NCBI GenBank assembly: GCA_937915755.1
Contig: CALGGR010000060.1
Location: forward strand, 1-36,689
Length of the DNA stretch: 36,689 bases
DNA from: an uncultured Fretibacterium sp.
GTDB taxonomy: Bacteria > Synergistota > Synergistia > Synergistales > Aminobacteriaceae
Direction: 5' to 3'
The translations under genes were made by a program, and so were the position numbers. The stretch's first letter is position 1. Every line of letters starts with the position of its first letter. This document shows positions 33,554 to 36,689 of the stretch, one piece after another. The notes under the pieces were generated by a model. It saw only the letters and a list, made by a program, of their open reading frames with translations, ran no database searches and was not told the DNA's origin.

Positions 33554-33770
33554 TCCATTCCCACGGATTTTAGTTGTTATCCCTGTGGTGCAGAAGATCT
33601 TCTGGATGTATGAACATGGAAGCACCTTAAACGACATCCGCGCCTACCTGAAGGAGAGGGGCATCAAGAGCCCTTGCGGGGCGGACAACTGGACGACCTC
33701 GACGCTTGCGGTTACCCTTGCGAATGAACGCTATGCGGGGGACACCCTCCTGCAGAACAGTGATTCGTAA
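33552..33770 (+). pseudogene. Fragment of a large serine recombinase
   Basis: The translated stretch VVQKIFWMYEHGSTLNDIRAYL followed by ERGIKSPCGADNW and TLAVTLANERYAGDTLLQ matches the middle 'Recombinase' domain of large serine recombinases. The N-terminal catalytic domain and the C-terminus are missing, so this is a relic of an earlier mobile element. The upstream end merges with the RelB-like gene stop. Confidence 0.75.
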
Positions 33771-33913
33771 GGAAGTTGCAGTTGGAGCATAAAAGTTGTC
33801 ATAATTATTCATAAATAACCTATTGTAAATATGACAAACGAGGTGTATCTTATGGCTGAAGCCGAAAGAATCATGGAAGGATGGACGAAGACCGCATGAA
33901 TAATGAGGGACAT

Positions 33914-34110
33914 ATGGACAATTATGCAGTATGGAACTATGAAACGCTTGGAATCTCTTTCAATGTGAATTCTGGCAGGCTCACTATCTTCAAGACAACG
34001 CTGCAGGCGATAGGTTACCCGGAATACTTTTATTTTCTGTTTACTCCGGAGGAACGATGTTTGCCATCGAGCCGTATGAGTATGAAGCGGAGGGAGGGGT
34101 CCCATTGCCA
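33914..34110 (+). pseudogene. Broken relative of the small protein at 27587-27994
   Basis: The frame from an ATG at 33914 gives NSGRLTIFKTTLQAIGYPEY and FYFLFTPEER. After a one-base shift the next frame continues MFAIEPYEYEAEGGVPLP. The order matches the FSTSSVKLLGYPLYAEVYLD and FAITPGEKGD of the 135-residue protein. The copy then ends where repeat copy B begins (about 34095-34112). Confidence 0.6.
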
Positions 34111-34316
34111 CGCTTCATTCGCAGATGTTGAATCATTTCGGCAAAATCCTCTTTTGTGAGATCGCGATAAGGACGATTCTCAATATTTTTGAGAATGACA
34201 TTGACGTTACTGCGCTTGGCAGCGAGCGTTACTGCTCCAGTTTTCCCCGACTCAATTGCTCTGAGAAAACCCTTATAGACCATCTCAAGATCGAAATAAC
34301 TCTTTGCAGTAATCAT
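34095..34316 (-). pseudogene. 5' fragment of recombinase 1
   Basis: From its ATG (34316) it repeats the first about 70 codons of the recombinase at 31041-32525 (MITAKSYFDLEMVYKGFLRA), then runs into unrelated sequence. It carries only part of the SAM-like core-binding domain and no catalytic residues. Confidence 0.9.
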
Positions 34317-34541
34317 GATAACCTCCGTTCAATATTTGTTGAAGCATTTGTTGCTCTTGAGGAGTATTATACATGATACTTTTGCTTTTGTTAAGCTATT
34401 TTTTCAGTTTTTGTTTTATATATAAATTATTTAGGCTTTTTTTCTATCATTTCAATAACATCTGAAATATTCAGTTTCATTTTATTGCATATACGCTCAA
34501 TGATTTTAAGCGCTACATATTCATCCCGCCCCATTTTAGCC
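34095..34541 (-). repeat. Direct repeat copy B
   Basis: Second copy of the 445-bp repeat, with the same promoter at 34366-34394. It is truncated in the recombinase coding part at its low-coordinate end, but continues at the other end into the intact repressor gene. Confidence 0.9.
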
Positions 34542-34645
34542 AATGTATTTCTAGAAATACCAATCCATTCAGCCATCTGAGTACGTGTCATTCTTATTTC
34601 AATAAGATGCTTCCACAGAGGATTGTAAGAAATATGGCGATCCAT
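34427..34645 (-). CDS. XRE/Cro-type HTH repressor-like protein
   Basis: This 72-residue protein has a Cro/C1-type helix-turn-helix (MTRTQMAEWIGISRNTLAKM, about residues 19-38) and a short tail ISDVIEMIEKK. AAGGAGGT precedes the ATG by about 12 bp. It lies immediately upstream of the recombinase promoter in copy B and is probably a regulator of the recombinase operon. The gap 34646-34849 upstream is AT-rich and gene-free, and probably holds its promoter and the end of the element. Confidence 0.8.
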   Translation of the reverse strand: MDRHISYNPLWKHLIEIRMTRTQMAEWIGISRNTLAKMGRDEYVALKIIERICNKMKLNISDVIEMIEKKPK

Positions 34646-34849
34646 GTGTTAGTTTAACCTCCTTAACTATAAAATCTGTCAAGAATATAGGGCAATATTC
34701 TCTAATTATATACATAATATCATAATTCTATGGGAAATTCTTTGAGAAAGCGTCTAAATAAGTGGAAAAGTCGATTTATACTCAAAATACTTCATTGTAG
34801 AGTATATGAAGCATGATTTTATCAAGCTTCAATAAGATTTGATTCATTT

Positions 34850-35341
34850 TCAAAGGATGAGCACGACGATCTTGAGGTAGAATTTCCGCTCGGTCACGGC
34901 TGCCGATACGATCTCAAAGCCTTCCTTCCCGGCAAACAGCGGCAGTGTCGCCTCCGCCACGTCCAGGTTATCCAGGCGGCGGTAGCGGTCGCTGAGGAAG
35001 GCCCGGCCAAGCATGCCGCGGTCGCCTTCGTCATACGAGCGGATCATGTAGTTCTGGTCACGGTCTGCCAGCCATGCGTTGATGTTGGTCGCCAGCAGGT
35101 CCGGTTTCTGCCGGAGCATCTGCTCGGCGTATTTTGCGGGGATGCCCATGGCGGAGTTGATCTGGCCGAGGGACAGGTCGTTGAGCCGGAAGGCCATGCT
35201 GGCTGATCCGTTCTCCATGAGCAGGGTATTTCCGTCCGCCTGCATGTGCAGGTTGCGCGCAGGGCTGATAAAGTCGCGGCGCTTCCGGTGCATGTCACTG
35301 ACCCTCGTCATGACAGCCTGGATGCTCTCATCGGTTTTCAT
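34850..35341 (-). pseudogene. 3'-truncated DUF932-like phage/plasmid protein
   Basis: Starting at the ATG 35341 (GGAAAGGACAAAAAC upstream) the protein reads like the N-terminal half of DUF932-type phage proteins: FRLNDLSLGQINSAMGIPAK, MIRSYDEGDRGMLGRAFLSD, and VAEATLPLF. It stops abruptly after VTERKFYLKIVVLIL at 163 residues, where relatives run to 300 or more. The GC-rich coding style ends at about 34856 and AT-rich element sequence begins, so insertion of the recombinase element is the likely cause. It overlaps the preceding gene by 4 bp. Confidence 0.65.
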
Positions 35342-35685
35342 GTTTTTGTCCTTTCCGCCGCCTTTGCGGCACCGTAGTCTTTCACGCTTCCCTTCCGCCT
35401 GGAGACGCCGCGTCCCCGCTCCCACATCTCGATCTCGGCAATGCCGCCCATTTCCGGATCCTTGATGAACTGCGTCCCGAGATTCGCCTTTATTGCGTAC
35501 ACACGGCATTCGGTGACTTTCGGATGCATCAGGAGGGACTCGTTGAATTCAGCCGCCATGTCCAGATCGGTGAACCAGAAGGTATGTGTCCGGGCCGGGG
35601 CTTTCGTCTTGAAGCTGACGCTGTAGATTTCGCCCGAAGCCGGGTTTATGTTATTGGTGCTGCTCTCCGTCATGTTGTTTTCCAT
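35338..35685 (-). CDS. Hypothetical phage protein
   Basis: This 115-residue protein has no recognised family. It has a mixed beta/alpha core (GEIYSVSFKTKAPARTHTFWF, MHPKVTECRVYAIKANLG) and a basic C-terminal tail (WERGRGVSRRKGSVKDYG). AAAGGAGC precedes the ATG. It overlaps the DUF932-like gene by 4 bp and follows the ssDNA-binding gene by 126 bp; that gap is GC-rich and gene-free. Membership in a phage replication module is inferred from neighbours. Confidence 0.6.
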   Translation of the reverse strand: MENNMTESSTNNINPASGEIYSVSFKTKAPARTHTFWFTDLDMAAEFNESLLMHPKVTECRVYAIKANLGTQFIKDPEMGGIAEIEMWERGRGVSRRKGSVKDYGAAKAAERTKT

Positions 35686-35811
35686 ACACTGCTCCTTTCG
35701 CGGGTTCCGGCGATGGCCGGACGGGATGCGGCTTCATGTTTCCGCCCCTGGCAGGCAGAGGGAGGACGGTTGCCCTGCCCCCTGCCGCCTGGGCTGAGAT
35801 TCCTGCCTTTA

Positions 35812-36414
35812 TCACTTAAAGTAATCCGGCAGGGCTTCCTCGTCTTCGAGATACTCGTCGATAGCGGCCAGATCGTCATCCGTGACCGGGGTGAAGACCG
35901 CGCTTGCGGGCTGCTTGCCGGAGAGACGCTTGCCGTCAGAGACCAGCTGCACGTTCTCCAGGGAAGCGGAGACACCGTTGTTCCCGTTCTGGCTGTACCC
36001 GTAGAAATTCAGTGCGACGTTCAACACGCAGCCGGAGTAGATCTTGTCGCGTTCCAGGATGGGCTGGACATTCTGATCCACCACGCCGGGGCGTTCGCTG
36101 TTCTTGCAGTTGATGTAATACATCCCCGCATACTCGGGCTTGTCGCTGCGCTCCTCGTCCCCATCATGGACGGGGTCGGCGATCTTGGCCGGGCGCTTGC
36201 CCTTCCAGACCTTATCGATGGCGGCCTCTTCAGCAGCTTCGATGGCCTTGCGGACTGCGTCGACCTGCTTCTTGTCGGTCTTCTTGAACAGAATGACCAT
36301 GCTGTACTTGGGATCGTTTGTGCCGAAAGCCTTCGGTTCCCACAGGTTCAGATATGAACCGATCCCGGTGACAGTCACCTCTGTGGGTCTGGGGGTACGG
36401 TTGGTGTTCGCCAT
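35812..36414 (-). CDS. DUF2815-type phage ssDNA-binding protein
   Basis: This 200-residue protein has the DUF2815 style: FGTNDPKYSMVILFKKTD near the N-terminus, YYINCKNSERPGVVDQN in the middle, IYSGCVLNVALNFYGYSQNG and an acidic C-terminus (DDDLAAIDEYLEDEEALPDY). That family comprises T7 gp2.5-like ssDNA-binding proteins of Firmicutes phages, and the acidic tail fits recruitment of replication partners. AAGGAGGACAAAAATC precedes the ATG at 36414; an earlier ATG at 36471 would lack this site. Confidence 0.85.
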   Translation of the reverse strand: MANTNRTPRPTEVTVTGIGSYLNLWEPKAFGTNDPKYSMVILFKKTDKKQVDAVRKAIEAAEEAAIDKVWKGKRPAKIADPVHDGDEERSDKPEYAGMYYINCKNSERPGVVDQNVQPILERDKIYSGCVLNVALNFYGYSQNGNNGVSASLENVQLVSDGKRLSGKQPASAVFTPVTDDDLAAIDEYLEDEEALPDYFK

Positions 36415-36516
36415 GATTTTTGTCCTCCTTAACTTTTTTTCTTGCCGATAACGGCATCTCACAGCGTCCACCCATTTCTTTTATCTGCTCCGGGAATGCC
36501 CGGCCGTTTCGGGCTC

Positions 36517-36689
36517 CTACCCCTCCACGGGCTTAAAGACATCCTCCGGCGACGGTCTGGTTCTTCCGGTCTCCTCGGTCAGTCTTTCCGGATCGACCGC
36601 TTCCCTGGTATCGGTATCCGCGGCCAGGGTGAGCTTGCCTTTCGGCTTCACCACCAGGCCGGTATCCTCCAGAAGCTCTTTGAAGACCG
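36517..36689 (-). CDS. C-terminal end of a probable DUF2800 phage nuclease-like protein (partial)
   Basis: An open frame enters from the right edge and ends with TAG at 36517-36519. The 57 visible codons (FKELLEDTGLVVKPKGKLTL, then an acidic PSPEDVFKPVEG end) resemble the tail of DUF2800 proteins (PD-(D/E)XK superfamily), which usually precede DUF2815 genes in phages. The catalytic part lies outside the window, so the call depends on the tail and on gene order. Confidence 0.5.
   Translation of the reverse strand, partial: VFKELLEDTGLVVKPKGKLTLAADTDTREAVDPERLTEETGRTRPSPEDVFKPVEG

Noticed and set aside
35686..35811. Terminator or small gene in the GC-rich gap
   Set aside because: There are GGCAGG/CCTGCC segments that could pair but no T-run, and no coding frame with a plausible start.

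Overview
The window looks like chromosome of a diderm anaerobe with one or more integrated mobile segments. The chromosomal core has an LptA/LptB pair (LPS transport, so an outer membrane), type IV pilus-like genes, rpsD, and a metK controlled by a SAM-I (S-box) riboswitch. My best guess is Synergistota (gut or rumen type). This is inferred from gene content and style, not from a marker search.

Layout. 1-228: right end of an IS200/IS605-type tnpB element that cuts into a gene whose 3' part remains (229-726). 810-3869 (+): lptA-like, lptB, rlmD. 3883-4470 (-): helix-turn-helix protein with a C-terminal leucine zipper. 11214 down to 4595 (-): seven abutting or overlapping genes. These are a winged-helix-like protein, a P-loop ATPase, a RecB/Cas4-like nuclease with a likely Fe-S cluster, a membrane-anchored pilus-type protein, a PilM-PilN fusion and two paralogous prepilins. 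12372-11359: glycosyltransferase squeezed between two near-identical terminators. 13820-12440: SAM riboswitch and metK. 14454-13843: rpsD.

14551-27397 is a complete type I-E CRISPR-Cas locus, all on the minus strand: cas3, cse1, cse2, cas7e, cas5e, cas6e, cas1, cas2-dnaQ fusion, an AT-rich leader, and an array of 45 repeats and 44 spacers. At its leader-distal end the array is split by about 460 bp carrying a small excisionase-like gene. Beyond this lie one canonical and one degenerate repeat, then a decayed small gene.

27587-34850 is a recombinase-rich mobile segment. Four tyrosine recombinase genes lie in one overlapping operon, followed by a small conserved-looking gene. One recombinase seems catalytically dead and one carries two catalytic-type domains. 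A 445-bp direct repeat (recombinase 5' end, promoter, repressor gene) flanks a 1.3-kb patch holding a double RelB/DinJ-type antitoxin and broken fragments of a serine recombinase and of a relative of the small gene. The segment appears to have landed inside a phage gene: 34850-36689 is GC-rich and holds a truncated DUF932-like gene, a hypothetical protein, a DUF2815-type ssDNA-binding protein and the tail of a probable DUF2800 protein.

The two most interesting assemblies are the nuclease/ATPase/winged-helix module joined to a pilus operon (4595-11214) and the four-recombinase operon (27587-32603).
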